From contig NZ_MRZO01000001.1 of assembly GCF_002732165.1 (NCBI RefSeq), positions 620,001-684,000 on the forward strand: a stretch of DNA of 64,000 nucleotides. The letters are read 5' to 3'. Position numbers and translations under genes: made by a program. Of this stretch, positions 1 to 11,457 are shown piece by piece. The notes beneath the pieces were generated by a model. It saw only the letters and a program-made list of their open reading frames with translations. It made no database searches and had not been told where the DNA came from. Every line of letters starts with the position of its first letter. The stretch's first letter is position 1. This DNA comes from Staphylococcus xylosus. Its GTDB lineage: Bacteria; Bacillota; Bacilli; Staphylococcales; Staphylococcaceae.

Positions 1-1035
1 ATAGCCTTCAACACCTGTCATTTGACCTGCAAAATATAGTTCTTCTCTACCTTTTAGTTCATACGTTTCTGTTAAAACATCAGGAGAATTAATGAAGGTA
101 TTACGATGCATCACGCCATATCTTACAATTTCAACATTCTCTAAGCCTGGTATAAGGCGAATGACGTCTTTTTGTGCACCCCATTTTAAATGTGTTTGGA
201 ATCCAACAATATTATATAACGTACCTGCTGCATCATCTTGACGCAATTGAACAACAGCATATGGTCTTTTCCCAGTTTTAGGATCTTCAAGTCCTACTGG
301 CTTCATAGGACCAAATAGTAAAGTCTTTCTACCGCGTTCAGCCATAACTTCAAACGGCATACAACCTTCAAAGTATTTTTCTTTTTCAAATTCATTGACT
401 GGAGCAACTTCTGCTTCCATTAAAGCGTCATAAAATGTATTAAACTCTTCTTCAGTCATAGGACAATTTAAATAGGCAGCTTCACCTTTATCATAACGTG
501 ATTTTAGATATGCTTTTTCTAAATCTATACTATCTTTTTCAACTATTGGAGCTGCCGCATCATAGAAATATAATTGATCCTTACCAGTGGCTTCAACAAT
601 TTCATTTGCCAATTTATCTGTTGTTAAAGGTCCAGTAGCAATAATAGTATAACCTTCTGGTATGCTATTAATTTCTTCATTTAATACAGTTATATTTGGA
701 TGTTCTTTTAATGTTTCTGTGACATAACCTGCAAAATCATGGCGATCAACCGCTAAAGCACCTCCAGCTGGTACCCTTGCTTTATCTGCAGCACTGATAA
801 TTAATGAATCCAAACGTCTCATTTCTTCTTTAAGTACACCTACTGCATTTGTTAACGCATTTCCTCTTAACGAGTTAGAACATACTAATTCAGCAAACTT
901 ATCCGTGTGATGCGCAGGCGTTTGCTTAACCGGCCTCATTTCAATAAGATTGACTTTTACACCTCGTTGCGCTAATTGATATGCAGCTTCTGATCCAGCA
1001 AGCCCAGCACCTACAACGTTTACTACTTGGGTCAT
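1..1035 (-). CDS. trmFO: TrmFO, folate-dependent tRNA uracil-54 C5-methyltransferase (partial, C-terminus outside window)
   Basis: Methylates U54 in the T-loop of tRNA using methylenetetrahydrofolate and FAD. The translation from the ATG at 1035 opens with [20 protein letters not shown], a Rossmann FAD-binding motif ([10 protein letters not shown]), followed by IEMRP and by [10 protein letters not shown], both typical of the GidA/TrmFO family. About 345 of the usual 435 residues are present; the gene runs off the left edge. GTAGGAGGT sits 5-13 nt upstream of the ATG, which fixes the start. It lies 142 nt downstream of topA in the same orientation, the usual Firmicute order. The gap holds no clear terminator, so it is probably co-transcribed with topA. 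Confidence 0.95.
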   Translation of the reverse strand, partial: MTQVVNVVGAGLAGSEAAYQLAQRGVKVNLIEMRPVKQTPAHHTDKFAELVCSNSLRGNALTNAVGVLKEEMRRLDSLIISAADKARVPAGGALAVDRHDFAGYVTETLKEHPNITVLNEEINSIPEGYTIIATGPLTTDKLANEIVEATGKDQLYFYDAAAPIVEKDSIDLEKAYLKSRYDKGEAAYLNCPMTEEEFNTFYDALMEAEVAPVNEFEKEKYFEGCMPFEVMAERGRKTLLFGPMKPVGLEDPKTGKRPYAVVQLRQDDAAGTLYNIVGFQTHLKWGAQKDVIRLIPGLENVEIVRYGVMHRNTFINSPDVLTETYELKGREELYFAGQMTGVEGY

Positions 1036-1177
1036 TTATTTACCTCCTACTTATAAAATAGCAACTTAGACATTCTAACATATTTATAAATATATCATTC
1101 AAATTATAAATATTTGTCGTAAGCTGCTACTATCATTCATATATAATTATTTAAAACAATAATCGATATTTCATTAT

Positions 1178-3244
1178 TTATTTCTGCTCTTCTTCTTTGT
1201 AATCACAGTTAGAACATACAACTTGGCTCTTACGTCCTTGTTTTTTCTCAACAAGATATTGTTCACATTTCGGACAGTCTCGACCTATTGGTTTATCCCA
1301 TGTAACGAAATCACATTCTGGATATTTTGAACAACCATAGAACACACGATTTTTCTTCGACTTACGTTCTACTACGTCGCCCTCTTTACATTTTGGACAA
1401 GTTACGCCGATTGTTTTAACAATGGCTTTTGTATTGCGGCAATCGGGGAAATTTGAGCACGCCATAAATTTACCATAACGTCCCATTTTAATGACCATTG
1501 GCGAACCACATACTTCACAGTCTTCACCAGCTGGTTCATCTTTGATTTCAATTTTTTCCATTTCCTCTTCAGCACGCTCAACATCTTGACTGAAACTACT
1601 GTAAAAGTCTCTTATTACCTTTTTCCATGGAATTTCACCATCAGCCACTTTATCAAGTAACGTTTCCATATTTACAGTAAAATCAACATCTATGATTTCT
1701 GGGAAGTAATCTTTTACTTGTTCGTGTACAATTTCGCCTAACTCTGTTGGTACAAAACGTTTACTTTCATTTTTTACATAATTTCTTTTTTGTATTGTAT
1801 CAATAGTTGGTGCATACGTAGAAGGTCTCCCAATCTTTAACTCTTCCATCGTTTTAACTAGACGAGCTTCAGTATAACGTGGTGGTGGCTGAGTGAAATG
1901 TTGTGATGGTTCAATATTTGTAGCTGTAACCATTTCACCTTCTTCAATATTAGGTAATTTATTATCTTTACCCTCATCGCTATCATCTTTAGCTTCAACA
2001 TATAATGTCATAAAACCTTTGAATTTGATCGTTTGGCCATTTGCACGGAATTTTATATCATTTTGCGTTATATCCATGGCAACCGTATCTAATATTGCCG
2101 GTGCCATTTGACTAGCTACAAAACGCTCCCAAATTAGTTTATATAATCTATGTTGATCTCTAGTTAAAAATGCTTTCATTTCATTTGGCGTACGTAAAGT
2201 ACTTGAAGGTCTGACTGCTTCGTGAGCATCTTGAGCTCCTTGACCTTTTGCTTTGCGACCTGATGTATAATTTTGACCATACGTCTCTTCAATATAGTTT
2301 TTAGCTTCTGCCTTAGCTTGATCAGATATTCTCGTTGAATCAGTACGCATATAGGTAATTAAACCAACAGTGCCTTGTTTTTTCAAGTCAATACCTTCAT
2401 ATAATTGTTGTGCTAACATCATTGTTTTACGCGCTTTAAAGTTTAACTTACGCGCAGCTTCTTGTTGTAGCGTTGAAGTTGTAAAAGGATTTGCAGGGTA
2501 ACGTGTTTTTTCTTTCTTCGTTACTTTCGTTACTTCAAATTGATCTCCGTCCAACTGTGTCGTTACTTTTTCAACATCATCTTTGTTTGTTAACTTATAT
2601 GGTTTGTTTTTTAAATGTAAAAATTTAGCTGTAAATTTAGACTTTTTATATCTAAATTCGCCCTCAATTTTCCAATATTCTTCTGGTTTGAAGTTTCTTA
2701 TTTCATTTTCTCGATCAATGACAAGTCTCAGTGCCACTGATTGTACACGACCGGCCGATAACCCTTTTTTTACTTTTTTCCAAAGTACTGGTGAAATATT
2801 ATAACCTACTAAACGATCTAATATACGACGTGCTTGTTGTGCATCAACAAGTTCCATCTCTATACCTCTTGGATGTTTGAAGCTATCTTTCACAGCATCT
2901 TTTGTTATTTCATTAAATACTACTCTATTTTCTTTTGAATCTTCTAAATTTAATATATTTGCTAAATGCCAAGCAATAGCTTCACCTTCACGGTCCGGGT
3001 CACTCGCTAGGAAAACTTTTTTGGCTTTCTTAGCATGTTTCTTTAATTCTTTAACTACTGGCCCCTTGCCGCGTATTGTAATATATTTGGGTTCATAATC
3101 ATTTTCTGCATCTACGCCCATTTGACTACGAGGCAAATCTCGAACATGGCCCATCGATGCGATAACTTTGTATTTTTTCCCTAAATATTTTTCAATAGTT
3201 TTAGCTTTTGCAGGCGATTCAACTATGACTAAATTTTCTGCCAA
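1178..3244 (-). CDS. topA: DNA topoisomerase I
   Basis: Type IA topoisomerase that relaxes negative supercoils in the nucleoid. 688 residues, normal for Firmicutes. The N-terminal TOPRIM domain (about 1-115) carries [12 protein letters not shown] with the active-site Glu9 and the metal motif DPDRE at 82-86. The catalytic tyrosine is Tyr298 in [10 protein letters not shown]. The C-terminus (about residue 575 on) has three tetracysteine zinc ribbons beginning [16 protein letters not shown] and CPKCEQYL. Start ATG at 3244, preceded by a GGGGG-type ribosome site. Flanked by dprA upstream and trmFO downstream. Nothing is truncated or missing. Confidence 0.98.
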   Translation of the reverse strand: MAENLVIVESPAKAKTIEKYLGKKYKVIASMGHVRDLPRSQMGVDAENDYEPKYITIRGKGPVVKELKKHAKKAKKVFLASDPDREGEAIAWHLANILNLEDSKENRVVFNEITKDAVKDSFKHPRGIEMELVDAQQARRILDRLVGYNISPVLWKKVKKGLSAGRVQSVALRLVIDRENEIRNFKPEEYWKIEGEFRYKKSKFTAKFLHLKNKPYKLTNKDDVEKVTTQLDGDQFEVTKVTKKEKTRYPANPFTTSTLQQEAARKLNFKARKTMMLAQQLYEGIDLKKQGTVGLITYMRTDSTRISDQAKAEAKNYIEETYGQNYTSGRKAKGQGAQDAHEAVRPSSTLRTPNEMKAFLTRDQHRLYKLIWERFVASQMAPAILDTVAMDITQNDIKFRANGQTIKFKGFMTLYVEAKDDSDEGKDNKLPNIEEGEMVTATNIEPSQHFTQPPPRYTEARLVKTMEELKIGRPSTYAPTIDTIQKRNYVKNESKRFVPTELGEIVHEQVKDYFPEIIDVDFTVNMETLLDKVADGEIPWKKVIRDFYSSFSQDVERAEEEMEKIEIKDEPAGEDCEVCGSPMVIKMGRYGKFMACSNFPDCRNTKAIVKTIGVTCPKCKEGDVVERKSKKNRVFYGCSKYPECDFVTWDKPIGRDCPKCEQYLVEKKQGRKSQVVCSNCDYKEEEQK

Positions 3245-3441
3245 AGTAGTTACCCCCTTGCATTTTCTAATTACAAAGATAAATGATAAACGGTGTATTT
3301 TGTTTTTGTCAATCTTTTTAATTCTTAATGTGTATTAAATCAACGTATAATTGTGGTTAAAATTCATCATTGTCATTGTTTTTACATATATTTTCTACAA
3401 AACTATATTTCTAGCTATTTAACGTGTCATATACCATTGTT

Positions 3442-4320
3442 TTATAATGACTGACTGTAATCTTCTAAAATATCGTACGCCTTCAACACAATCTTTGCGC
3501 CTTCTTGTGCGCTAACTAAATTTCCTTGGGTCATAGGATTATAAATAGATCCAGGTAATACATATACTTCCCTATTTTGATCCAACGCGCAATCTTTCGT
3601 TATATTTGTCCCACTTCTCACAGTGGATTCTGTGATAAAAACTCCCCTAGAAAGTCCACTAATAAGTCTATTTCGTTCGGGGAAATGATATTTTCGAGGC
3701 CTTTCTGTTGGTACATACTCACTAATCACTATACCTTTAGACTCAATTTGTGTTCGAATAGCATAAGTTTCTTTAGGGTAGTGATGTTTATGGCCAAATC
3801 CCAATACAGCAATCGCTCCCATATTATGTTTAAGCGTTTGTGCGTGAGCTATTCTATCAGCACCTTTAGCCAAACCAGACACGATAATTAAATTCTCATT
3901 TTTAAAATTAGGGAAAAAAGTTTCTAATGTTCTTCGAGTATAATTAGTAGCTTGTCTCGAACCAATAATAGCAAGTGTTCGCGTAGATTGCATTAAAGAA
4001 AGGTCACCTTTATAGAAAAGGATAAATGGCGGATCATGTATTTCACGTAATAATTTAGGATAAGCATCGGATTCAATAGCCACATAACTAATATGCCATT
4101 GTTTTAGCAGTTTGAAAATATAGTCACACTCTAAATTTAAAAAATTGTCATAAATGATGCTTTTTCTATTTATTGCTGACTTTGATAAAAAAGCTTTAAG
4201 GGTATGTTTTTGCTCTAATTCATGATCATATGCAAATGATGGTGAAAATTCAAATAGTTGGTGCAAATGACGTGTAGTTAAACCTGCAAATCTCAGTTTC
4301 AAATACAGCTGTTCTTTCAT
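3442..4320 (-). CDS. dprA: DNA-processing protein DprA (Smf)
   Basis: Loads RecA on incoming single-stranded DNA during natural transformation. 292 residues, close to the length of other staphylococcal DprA proteins. The Rossmann-like DprA fold spans about residues 75-285, with LAIIGSRQATNYTRR, IIVSGLAKGADRIAH and FPERNRLISGLSRG, the family's ssDNA-binding signatures. The N-terminal 70 residues are the less conserved SAM-like part. It is transcribed toward topA, 197 nt away. GGAGAGCGATAC precedes the ATG at 4320. Its presence does not prove competence, since staphylococci keep dprA although transformation is rarely seen. Confidence 0.95.
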   Translation of the reverse strand: MKEQLYLKLRFAGLTTRHLHQLFEFSPSFAYDHELEQKHTLKAFLSKSAINRKSIIYDNFLNLECDYIFKLLKQWHISYVAIESDAYPKLLREIHDPPFILFYKGDLSLMQSTRTLAIIGSRQATNYTRRTLETFFPNFKNENLIIVSGLAKGADRIAHAQTLKHNMGAIAVLGFGHKHHYPKETYAIRTQIESKGIVISEYVPTERPRKYHFPERNRLISGLSRGVFITESTVRSGTNITKDCALDQNREVYVLPGSIYNPMTQGNLVSAQEGAKIVLKAYDILEDYSQSL

Positions 4321-4581
4321 GTATCGCTCTCCTTTATATGTACATTATAAAGGAATTTCTATTGAACTTATTTTACATTATGAAATCATTTTTTTATGAA
4401 ATTTAATATAACTTTAAAGAGTAATTTCTGCTATTAAAACGTGTTAGCCTTAATGAATCGAAAGACATTATTGTTCTTAGTAATATGACGTATGCAAAAA
4501 ATGTTAGATCTCTAACAATAAAATTGAACATAACTTCTAATGATAGAAAATCCCACTATTAATATGGTAGGAACTCAACCT

Positions 4582-4620
4582 AAAAAAGCACAAACTCCGA
4601 CATATTATCGGAATTTGTGC
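4582..4620 (-). terminator. Rho-independent terminator of sucCD
   Basis: Arms GCACAAACTCCGA (4588-4600) and TCGGAATTTGTGC (4608-4620) pair with one G-T wobble around a 7-nt loop. On the minus strand the hairpin is followed by six T residues. It sits about 20 nt after the sucD stop. The rest of the 318-nt sucD-dprA gap (4321-4581) is AT-rich and I see no gene in it. Confidence 0.85.
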
Positions 4621-4638
4621 GTGTTATAAGACAAACAA

Positions 4639-5544
4639 TTACTTAACAGTTAATAATTGTTCGTATATGCCTGCTTCTTTTGCTGCATCAATCAATGTAG
4701 TACCAATTTCAGAAGGTGTATCTGCAGTTTTCACACCACAACTATTAAGTGTTTTAATTTTTTCTGCTGCAGTACCTTTACCACCTGAAATGATAGCGCC
4801 AGCATGACCCATACGCTTACCTGGAGGCGCTGTTTGTCCTCCAACGAAACCTACGACAGGTTTAGTCATATTAGCTTTAATCCACTCTGCAGCTTCTTCT
4901 TCTGCAGTACCACCGATTTCACCAATCATAACAACTGCTTTAGTTTCTTCATCTTCATTAAATGCTTTTAATACATCAATAAAGTTTGTACCGTTAACTG
5001 GGTCTCCGCCAATTCCTACGGCAGTAGTTTGACCAATACCCTCTTCAGTTAATTGATGAACTGCTTCATAAGTTAATGTACCTGAACGTGAAACTACGCC
5101 TACATGACCTTTTTTATGGATATAACCTGGCATAATTCCGATTTTACATTCATCAGCAGTGATTACACCTGGACAGTTCGGACCAACAACACGTGTTTTC
5201 TTACCTTCTGAGTAACGTTTAACTTTAACCATATCAACTACTGGAATGTGTTCTGTAATACAGATTGCTAAATCTAACTCAGCCTCAATACATTCTAGAA
5301 TTGCATCTGCAGCGAATGGCGCAGGTACGTAGATTACTGAAACTGTAGCACCTGTTTCTTCTTGTGCTTCTTCAACTGTATTGAATACTGGAACGCCTTC
5401 AACAACTTGTCCGCCTTTACCTGGAGTGACCCCAGCAACAATTTGTGTACCATATTCAAGCATTTGTTTTGTATGGAAAAGGGCAGTTGACCCTGTGATA
5501 CCTTGTACAATTACTTTTGTATTCTTATCAATAAATACGCTCAT
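4639..5544 (-). CDS. sucD: Succinyl-CoA synthetase alpha subunit (ADP-forming)
   Basis: Forms the heterodimer with SucC that interconverts succinyl-CoA and succinate with substrate-level phosphorylation in the TCA cycle. 301 residues, standard length. The CoA-binding Rossmann domain is N-terminal ([14 protein letters not shown], residues 11-24), and the phosphorylated catalytic histidine is His247 in [14 protein letters not shown]. It follows sucC with a 21-nt gap, so the two form an operon, closed by the hairpin downstream. Confidence 0.98.
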   Translation of the reverse strand: MSVFIDKNTKVIVQGITGSTALFHTKQMLEYGTQIVAGVTPGKGGQVVEGVPVFNTVEEAQEETGATVSVIYVPAPFAADAILECIEAELDLAICITEHIPVVDMVKVKRYSEGKKTRVVGPNCPGVITADECKIGIMPGYIHKKGHVGVVSRSGTLTYEAVHQLTEEGIGQTTAVGIGGDPVNGTNFIDVLKAFNEDEETKAVVMIGEIGGTAEEEAAEWIKANMTKPVVGFVGGQTAPPGKRMGHAGAIISGGKGTAAEKIKTLNSCGVKTADTPSEIGTTLIDAAKEAGIYEQLLTVK

Positions 5545-5565
5545 CTTCGTGCTCCCATCCTTTCC

Positions 5566-6732
5566 TTATGCTTCTTTAACAAGTTTTACGATTTTTTGTG
5601 CGCCTTCAGCCATTGTAGCTGCTGGTTCAATTGCTAATCCAGATTCTTTAAGGATTTCCTTACCTTTTTCAACGTTTGTACCTTCTAAACGTACAACAAG
5701 TGGTAGTGTAAGTTCTACTTCTTTAACCGCGGCAACTATACCTTCTGCAATGATGTCACATTTCATAATGCCACCAAAGATATTTACAAAGATACCTTTA
5801 ACTTGCTCGTCACCTAAAATAATTTTAAATGCTTCAGTAACTTTTTCTTTAGTTGCGCCGCCCCCTACGTCAAGGAAGTTAGCCGGATTTCCGCCGAAGT
5901 GATTAATTGTATCCATAGTAGCCATCGCTAAACCAGCACCATTTACCATACAACCGATATCTCCATCTAATGCAATATATGATAAATCATATTTAGATGC
6001 TTCGATTTCTTTTGGATCTTCTTCTTCTAAGTCACGTAATTCTTGAATATCTTTATGTTTAAACAATGCATTATCATCAAAGTTAACTTTTGCATCTAAA
6101 GCTAATACTTCACCTTCACCTGTAGTTACAAGTGGGTTGATTTCAACGATAGAACAATCTTTTTCGATGAACACATTATATAATGATACTAAAAATTTAG
6201 CCGCTTTATTAATCGATTCTTTTGGAATATTAATGTTGAATGCGATTCTTCTAGCTTGATATGGTGCTAACCCAACAACAGGATCAATTGTTTCTTTGAA
6301 TATTTTTTCAGGTGTTTCAGCAGCTACTTCTTCAATTTCAGTACCGCCTTCCTCTGAAGCCATTAAAGTAACTCTGTCTGTTGCACGATCAATTACAAAA
6401 CCAACATAATATTCTTTTTGAATATCGCAGCCTTCTTCTATGTAAAGGCGTTTAACTTCCTTACCTTCAGGCCCAGTTTGATGTGTAACAAGCGTCTTAC
6501 CTAATAATTCATTTGCATAGGTTTCTACTTCGGATAGTGATTTTGCAATTTTCACACCGCCAGCTTTACCTCTACCCCCTGCATGAATCTGTGCTTTTAC
6601 CACATAAACTTTTGAATCTAGTTCTTTTGCCTTTTCAACTGCTTCCTCAGCAGTATATGCTACGCGTCCTTCTGGGACAGCAACGCCCATAGAACGAAAT
6701 ATTGCTTTACCTTGATACTCGTGGATATTCAT
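5566..6732 (-). CDS. sucC: Succinyl-CoA synthetase beta subunit (ADP-forming)
   Basis: ATP-grasp subunit of succinyl-CoA synthetase. 388 residues, normal length. Starts [17 protein letters not shown]; the ATP-grasp part has [17 protein letters not shown] near residue 45 and the metal-binding segment [10 protein letters not shown] near 195. The C-terminal flavodoxin-like ligase domain contains [13 protein letters not shown] and [14 protein letters not shown] precedes the ATG. First gene of the sucCD operon, with a candidate CcpA site about 50 nt upstream. Confidence 0.98.
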   Translation of the reverse strand: MNIHEYQGKAIFRSMGVAVPEGRVAYTAEEAVEKAKELDSKVYVVKAQIHAGGRGKAGGVKIAKSLSEVETYANELLGKTLVTHQTGPEGKEVKRLYIEEGCDIQKEYYVGFVIDRATDRVTLMASEEGGTEIEEVAAETPEKIFKETIDPVVGLAPYQARRIAFNINIPKESINKAAKFLVSLYNVFIEKDCSIVEINPLVTTGEGEVLALDAKVNFDDNALFKHKDIQELRDLEEEDPKEIEASKYDLSYIALDGDIGCMVNGAGLAMATMDTINHFGGNPANFLDVGGGATKEKVTEAFKIILGDEQVKGIFVNIFGGIMKCDIIAEGIVAAVKEVELTLPLVVRLEGTNVEKGKEILKESGLAIEPAATMAEGAQKIVKLVKEA

Positions 6733-6780
6733 TCTCCATCCTCCTGTTTCTTAGGTTAAGTTCATATTCAATTATAAGAA

Positions 6781-6795
6781 ATGAAAGCGCTATTG
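6781..6795. promoter_or_regulatory. Candidate cre (CcpA-binding) site upstream of sucC
   Basis: ATGAAAGCGCTATTG matches the cre consensus WTGAAARCGYTTWNN at all defined positions but one. It lies about 50 nt upstream of the sucC start codon, where CcpA would block the promoter. Repression of TCA genes by CcpA is established in staphylococci and bacilli; binding here is inferred from sequence. Confidence 0.55.
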
Positions 6796-6839
6796 TAAAC
6801 TCATTTATTCTAGTTATTTCAATTATTTCATTTTAACTA

Positions 6840-7610
6840 TTAATTTGTGAGCGATTTAATTGGCTCAAACGTTTTCCTGTGTTCAGGTAGAATACCAAAC
6901 TGTTTAATGCCGTCTAAGTGTTGTTGGGTACCATAACCAGCATTTTTTTCAAAACCGTACCCAGGATATTTCTCAGCTAATTCACGCATATATTTATCTC
7001 TATGCTCTTTAGCTAACACGCTTGCAGCCGCAATAGATACACTCCTAGCGTCACCTTTAATTAATGATGTTTGCGGGATATCTATATCTAACGTCATCGC
7101 ATCGACAAGTAAGTGTGTGGGACGAACTGGTAATGCTGCAATCGCTCTTAACATTGCTACTTTTGTAGCCTCATAAATATTTAATCGATCTATCTCTTCC
7201 ACTGATGCATACCCGTAAGCATACGCAAAAACATCATTTAGTAAATGTTTTTCTATACTTTGCCTTTGCTTTGCAGATAATTTTTTCGAGTCATTTAATC
7301 CCGCAAAATGATGATTCTCATTTAAAATGACTGCACATGTTACAACCGGCCCTGCTAACGGACCACGCCCAACTTCATCGATGCCGCAAATAATCGCATC
7401 GCTATCTTGCGCTAACAAAGCGGCTTCAAACTCTGACATTTCTTCATATTTTTTTAACAATAATGCTTCTTTTTCTAATTGTTTACGTCTTTGTGCAATA
7501 GCATTTTGCACACCTTTACGTTCATCTTCAACAAATATGTGCGCATTAAGATCTTCTATAGATTGTATTGTTTGTAATATTGTTTTCACTTCTTGAATCG
7601 TTTGTTTCAT
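6840..7610 (-). CDS. rnhB: Ribonuclease HII
   Basis: Removes RNA from RNA/DNA hybrids and nicks at single ribonucleotides in DNA. 256 residues, typical of the Firmicute form, which has an N-terminal extension of about 70 residues before the catalytic domain. That domain opens with [18 protein letters not shown], giving acidic residues Asp78 and Glu79, and continues with LLVDAMTLD near residue 170. [15 protein letters not shown] is the usual C-terminal RNase HII motif. It begins 6 nt after the rbgA stop, so the two are one transcription unit. Confidence 0.97.
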   Translation of the reverse strand: MKQTIQEVKTILQTIQSIEDLNAHIFVEDERKGVQNAIAQRRKQLEKEALLLKKYEEMSEFEAALLAQDSDAIICGIDEVGRGPLAGPVVTCAVILNENHHFAGLNDSKKLSAKQRQSIEKHLLNDVFAYAYGYASVEEIDRLNIYEATKVAMLRAIAALPVRPTHLLVDAMTLDIDIPQTSLIKGDARSVSIAAASVLAKEHRDKYMRELAEKYPGYGFEKNAGYGTQQHLDGIKQFGILPEHRKTFEPIKSLTN

Positions 7611-7616
7611 ATTAGG

Positions 7617-8477
7617 CTACACGTCCATTTCATTGATGATATCAAACGTGTACGTGCCAACCTTGGCATTCCTAACTTCGTGAATAATCAAATCAATTAC
7701 CGCTTCATAATCTATTTCGTTACCTCGACGCAACAACCCACGTCTACGTCCGATTGCATCAAACCACTCGATATTCTCAGCATCTACTGCAACATCAATT
7801 TTATAGTGTTGTTTTAAACCTTCGTAGTCATGTACTTTCATGAAATCCAAAGCATAAATAGCTACTTCATCTAAATGGACAATACTATCTTTAATTGCCC
7901 CAGTAACACTTAGTTTCTTCCCAACGAGTTGATCTTCGAATTTCGGCCATAAAATCCCAGGCGTATCTAGCAATTGTAGTGAATTCCCTACTTTTATCCA
8001 CTGTTGCTGTTTGGTTACACCTGGCGTATTGCCTGTTTTAGCTATAGATTTATTAGCTAATTTATTGATTAATGTTGATTTCCCTACATTAGGTATACCG
8101 ACAATCATCGCTCTAATCGCTCTAGGCTTTAGGCCCTTTTGCTTCTCTCTTTCGAATTTTTCTTTGGTAGCTTTAATGGCCATCTGTTCTACTTGCTTCA
8201 GTCCTTTGCCATGTTTTGCGTCAATTGACACAGGGTAATAACCTTTATCTCTAAAAAATGATTCCCACTTTTCTAATTCTTTTAAATTTGCCATATCTTT
8301 CTTATTTAAAATGACTACGCGTGGTTTTTGTTGTATCACTTCATCAATCATAGGATTTCTAGAACTGTACGGAATTCTAGCATCAACTAATTCAAATACG
8401 ACATCTACTTTTTTTAATTGTTCTGATACTTCTCTTTTTGCTTTAGCCATGTGGCCTGGATACCATTGTATTACCAT
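7617..8477 (-). CDS. rbgA: Ribosome biogenesis GTPase RbgA (YlqF)
   Basis: Circularly permuted GTPase needed for late assembly of the 50S subunit. 286 residues. The G motifs appear in permuted order: G4 NKKD (58-61), then G1 GIPNVGKS (127-134), then G3 DTPG (about 172). The start [13 protein letters not shown] is diagnostic of the YlqF family. AAAGGTGATATAG precedes the ATG at 8477. Upstream on the minus strand is a good sigma-A promoter; rnhB follows at 6 nt. Confidence 0.97.
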   Translation of the reverse strand: MVIQWYPGHMAKAKREVSEQLKKVDVVFELVDARIPYSSRNPMIDEVIQQKPRVVILNKKDMANLKELEKWESFFRDKGYYPVSIDAKHGKGLKQVEQMAIKATKEKFEREKQKGLKPRAIRAMIVGIPNVGKSTLINKLANKSIAKTGNTPGVTKQQQWIKVGNSLQLLDTPGILWPKFEDQLVGKKLSVTGAIKDSIVHLDEVAIYALDFMKVHDYEGLKQHYKIDVAVDAENIEWFDAIGRRRGLLRRGNEIDYEAVIDLIIHEVRNAKVGTYTFDIINEMDV

Positions 8478-8535
8478 ATCTATATCACCTTTCTATTTTT
8501 GCGATTTTCAGATTTTTTATTAAATTAAATATATA

Positions 8536-8565
8536 ATTATAGTTGCACGTTGCTTTGACTTTAAA
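8536..8565 (-). promoter_or_regulatory. Sigma-A promoter for rbgA-rnhB
   Basis: Perfect minus-strand -10 TATAAT (8536-8541) with a moderate -35 TTTAAA (8560-8565) at 18 nt, about 60 nt upstream of rbgA. The 372-nt gap 8478-8849 between divergent rbgA and the first YfhO gene otherwise holds only AT-rich sequence; I could not assign a convincing plus-strand promoter (a TACAAT at 8809-8814 lacks a good -35). Confidence 0.5.
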
Positions 8566-8849
8566 ATCATAACACGCTACATAGTGCTTGATAAACAAAA
8601 TAACGTCATAGCTTATTTACCATCTTCAATTTTACACTATTCTTTAATATATAAATATAGATGATTTAAAGTTGCGCTTTAGATATCTGTATATAGGTTA
8701 ATGTTTTATTTATATCTTGTTTTTTGAGAAAATTAAGATATATATATTAAAAAGATTAATTTCACATAAAATATATAGTCTTTTTAAACTAAATTCGCAA
8801 AAACTCGTTACAATAGAATTATATTTAATACATATATAGGAGATTACCT

Positions 8850-11429
8850 ATGAAACCTAAATTATTGTACGTCTGTTTGTTTATTATATTAGCAATTATT
8901 GGACATAGTTATGTTATTTATAGATACGTTTATGATGGTGTATTGTTTACTGGTCCTAATGATGGGATAGAACAGATGGTGCCAATTCAAATGTACTTAT
9001 TTGATAATTGGAGTAAGGGGAATTGGTTTTACGCCTCTGACTTCGGTTTAGGGGGAGATTTTTTCACTGATTTAAGCTACTATTTCTCCACCAACATTAT
9101 TTTTATATTAAATGTAGCGGTCATTGTACTACTTAAAATTTTCATTCCTTTAAACACTTCAGATGTTTTATTTTGGACAACAAATGCCCTGATTGTGTCA
9201 ATCGTTAAATCTGCTATTGCTATGCTAGGAACCTTTATATTTGTGCGTAAAATTTCATTTAATCGCAATATCGCTATACTTGCTGCGTTTATTTTTGTTA
9301 TATCACCGCTTTACTTTAGGTTCACTGTATACTGGCCATTTTTTAGCGATATATTTATATGGCTTCCACTATTGTTATGGTCCATAGAACGTTTCCTCAA
9401 AAACGGGAAAATAGGTTGGTTTATATTAATTGTTACTATTTCACTAATTAATAATTTTTATTTTGCATATTATCAGTTATTAACTGGTGTTTTATACTTA
9501 TCAATTCGACTCTTATTCAGACATAAAAATGATTTAGTCCCTAAATTCAAAGCATTTTTGTCGTTGACTTTAGCATCTTTCGTTGCCTTAGGCTGTAGTT
9601 TGTTTATTTTTTTCCACGCCGTCCAAGGTTTCTTTAACAATAGACGTATACCTTTTGATAGCAAAGTTGATTTGTTTGAACCTTTTAATCAGAATACAAA
9701 TGTTTTTTACGATAACTATTTAATTGTTTTATCTTTTATTGTTTTACAAGCGTTATTATCGTTTAAATTATATAAGCATTATTATTTTAAATTATTTGCA
9801 TTATTTACCATTGTATCTATTGGCGCAAGTTTCATTCCATTTATCGACCAAGTATTTAATGGATTTTCTGCGCCCCAAAAGAGATGGCATTTTCTTATTG
9901 CATTAAATGCTGCAGTTTTAGTTAGTCTCTACATCAAATATTTTCGAACACTATCACTAAAAAATTATATCTTGTCATCTATAGTTGCATTAAGTTATCT
10001 ATTTATCAGTGCTTGGTACTATAATGACTTTGTTTCGTGGTTGTGGTTTACACCTATCGTAAGCGTAATTGGCTTTCTGATCCTTTTAGTCAATGATGCA
10101 AAATCACGTGTTAAATTAACATATTTATTTATTATTTCTATTATGATTCTAAATTCATTAATTTCATTTGTCTTCATCCGTAATCAAATTTACTTTGAAG
10201 ACCATGTTGAACGAGCTAATAAAAATTATATTAATGCCAGTCTTTTTAATACTCCTCTTCAACGACAATTAGTATCACAAATGACCCATCATAAATCTGA
10301 GGATGAACGTATTGATTGGCGTGTTAATGAACAAGATAATACACCTATGTATCAACATTTCAAAGGCGTGAGTATTTATTCAAGTATTTTTAACCATAAC
10401 ATTTTAGATTACTACTATGATGAGTTGAAGATTAATATGCAAGAGGAATCAGTCAGTAGGTATCAATCTACCAATGCACGTCAGAATATTAACAGCTTAT
10501 TTTCAATCAAATATTTAATGCTTAAAGATTATCAAAATAACGTGCCAACATTTTTCAAGAAAGTAAAAACCGAAGGACAGTATCAAATTTATGAAAATAC
10601 ATTGAACCTTCCGTCCGTTCGTGTAACTAATCAAGTTTATGATTCAAACTCTATTAATACAGCTATCGATAGAGAACATGCCATGATTGATGGCGTTGTA
10701 GTTAATGGTGAAGGAAAAGAATATACGGACACTTCAAAAAATTTATTAAACCAGACTCAAATATCTTATAACAATATAAATAAGATGAATGGGCATCGTA
10801 TACATCTTAATAACGATGATAGTCAAATTCAGTTGCACATCCCAGATCACCTGAGACAACGTTTTAATGATTTTTATTTAACTTTAAAAGTCAAACGCGG
10901 TTACCCAGATAGTAATTTCACTGTAAATATAAATGACTATGCAAATCATCGATTATTTAATAATTCTACGTATCGAACAGGCGTAGATACTCAACTTTAT
11001 AAAACACAACCAGATGAACAGGGCAACATAAATATTAATCTCAGTCCATCTGGAAATTATCAACTAGATATCAAAAGTTTACATGGGGAAAATTACCATA
11101 AATTACAATCTGCCCATGGCTCAAAAACCAATATAGGTAACTATCAAGATATTAAAAACGGTGTCAAAGTTGACTTAGCTTCACATCAAAAAGGAATTAC
11201 TTCTATTAACATTCCATATCGTGACGGTATGACAGCTTATATTGATGGTAAAAAAACAGCGCCATTTAAAGTAAACTATATGATGACAGGCGTTTCTGTA
11301 AATAAAGATACGAAGCAAATAATTATCAAATATCGCCCTAAATATTGGTATACCATGATAATTATTTCCGCTATATTTGTATTAACTACAATTACCTGGT
11401 TAATTCGTAAAAAATTAAAAAACAAATAA
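8850..11429 (+). CDS. YfhO-family membrane protein, probable GT-C glycosyltransferase (copy 1)
   Basis: Large polytopic membrane protein of the YfhO family. 859 residues: a first membrane segment at about 4-24, an extracytoplasmic loop with GPNDGIEQMVP (Asp38), about ten further hydrophobic segments to residue 445, a soluble outer domain at about 450-835, and one last membrane segment at 838-855. The motif SAPQKRWHF near residue 345 is typical of the family. In B. subtilis and S. aureus, YfhO works with CsbB and a GtcA-like flippase to put GlcNAc on lipoteichoic acid; no csbB or gtcA is in this window. AGGAGA lies 8 nt before the ATG. It precedes a paralogue by 35 nt, same strand, so an operon is likely. 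That it sugars lipoteichoic acid is inferred. Confidence 0.85.
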   Translation: MKPKLLYVCLFIILAIIGHSYVIYRYVYDGVLFTGPNDGIEQMVPIQMYLFDNWSKGNWFYASDFGLGGDFFTDLSYYFSTNIIFILNVAVIVLLKIFIPLNTSDVLFWTTNALIVSIVKSAIAMLGTFIFVRKISFNRNIAILAAFIFVISPLYFRFTVYWPFFSDIFIWLPLLLWSIERFLKNGKIGWFILIVTISLINNFYFAYYQLLTGVLYLSIRLLFRHKNDLVPKFKAFLSLTLASFVALGCSLFIFFHAVQGFFNNRRIPFDSKVDLFEPFNQNTNVFYDNYLIVLSFIVLQALLSFKLYKHYYFKLFALFTIVSIGASFIPFIDQVFNGFSAPQKRWHFLIALNAAVLVSLYIKYFRTLSLKNYILSSIVALSYLFISAWYYNDFVSWLWFTPIVSVIGFLILLVNDAKSRVKLTYLFIISIMILNSLISFVFIRNQIYFEDHVERANKNYINASLFNTPLQRQLVSQMTHHKSEDERIDWRVNEQDNTPMYQHFKGVSIYSSIFNHNILDYYYDELKINMQEESVSRYQSTNARQNINSLFSIKYLMLKDYQNNVPTFFKKVKTEGQYQIYENTLNLPSVRVTNQVYDSNSINTAIDREHAMIDGVVVNGEGKEYTDTSKNLLNQTQISYNNINKMNGHRIHLNNDDSQIQLHIPDHLRQRFNDFYLTLKVKRGYPDSNFTVNINDYANHRLFNNSTYRTGVDTQLYKTQPDEQGNININLSPSGNYQLDIKSLHGENYHKLQSAHGSKTNIGNYQDIKNGVKVDLASHQKGITSINIPYRDGMTAYIDGKKTAPFKVNYMMTGVSVNKDTKQIIIKYRPKYWYTMIIISAIFVLTTITWLIRKKLKNK

Positions 11430-11457
11430 ATTACTATATAAAAGGAGTTTGTCAGAG

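Noticed and set aside
3577..3891. 104-aa plus-strand ORF opposite dprA
   Set aside because: Antisense shadow of a well-supported gene.
5381..5902. 173-aa plus-strand ORF opposite sucCD
   Set aside because: Antisense shadow of sucD and sucC with no ribosome site; composition mirrors the coding strand.
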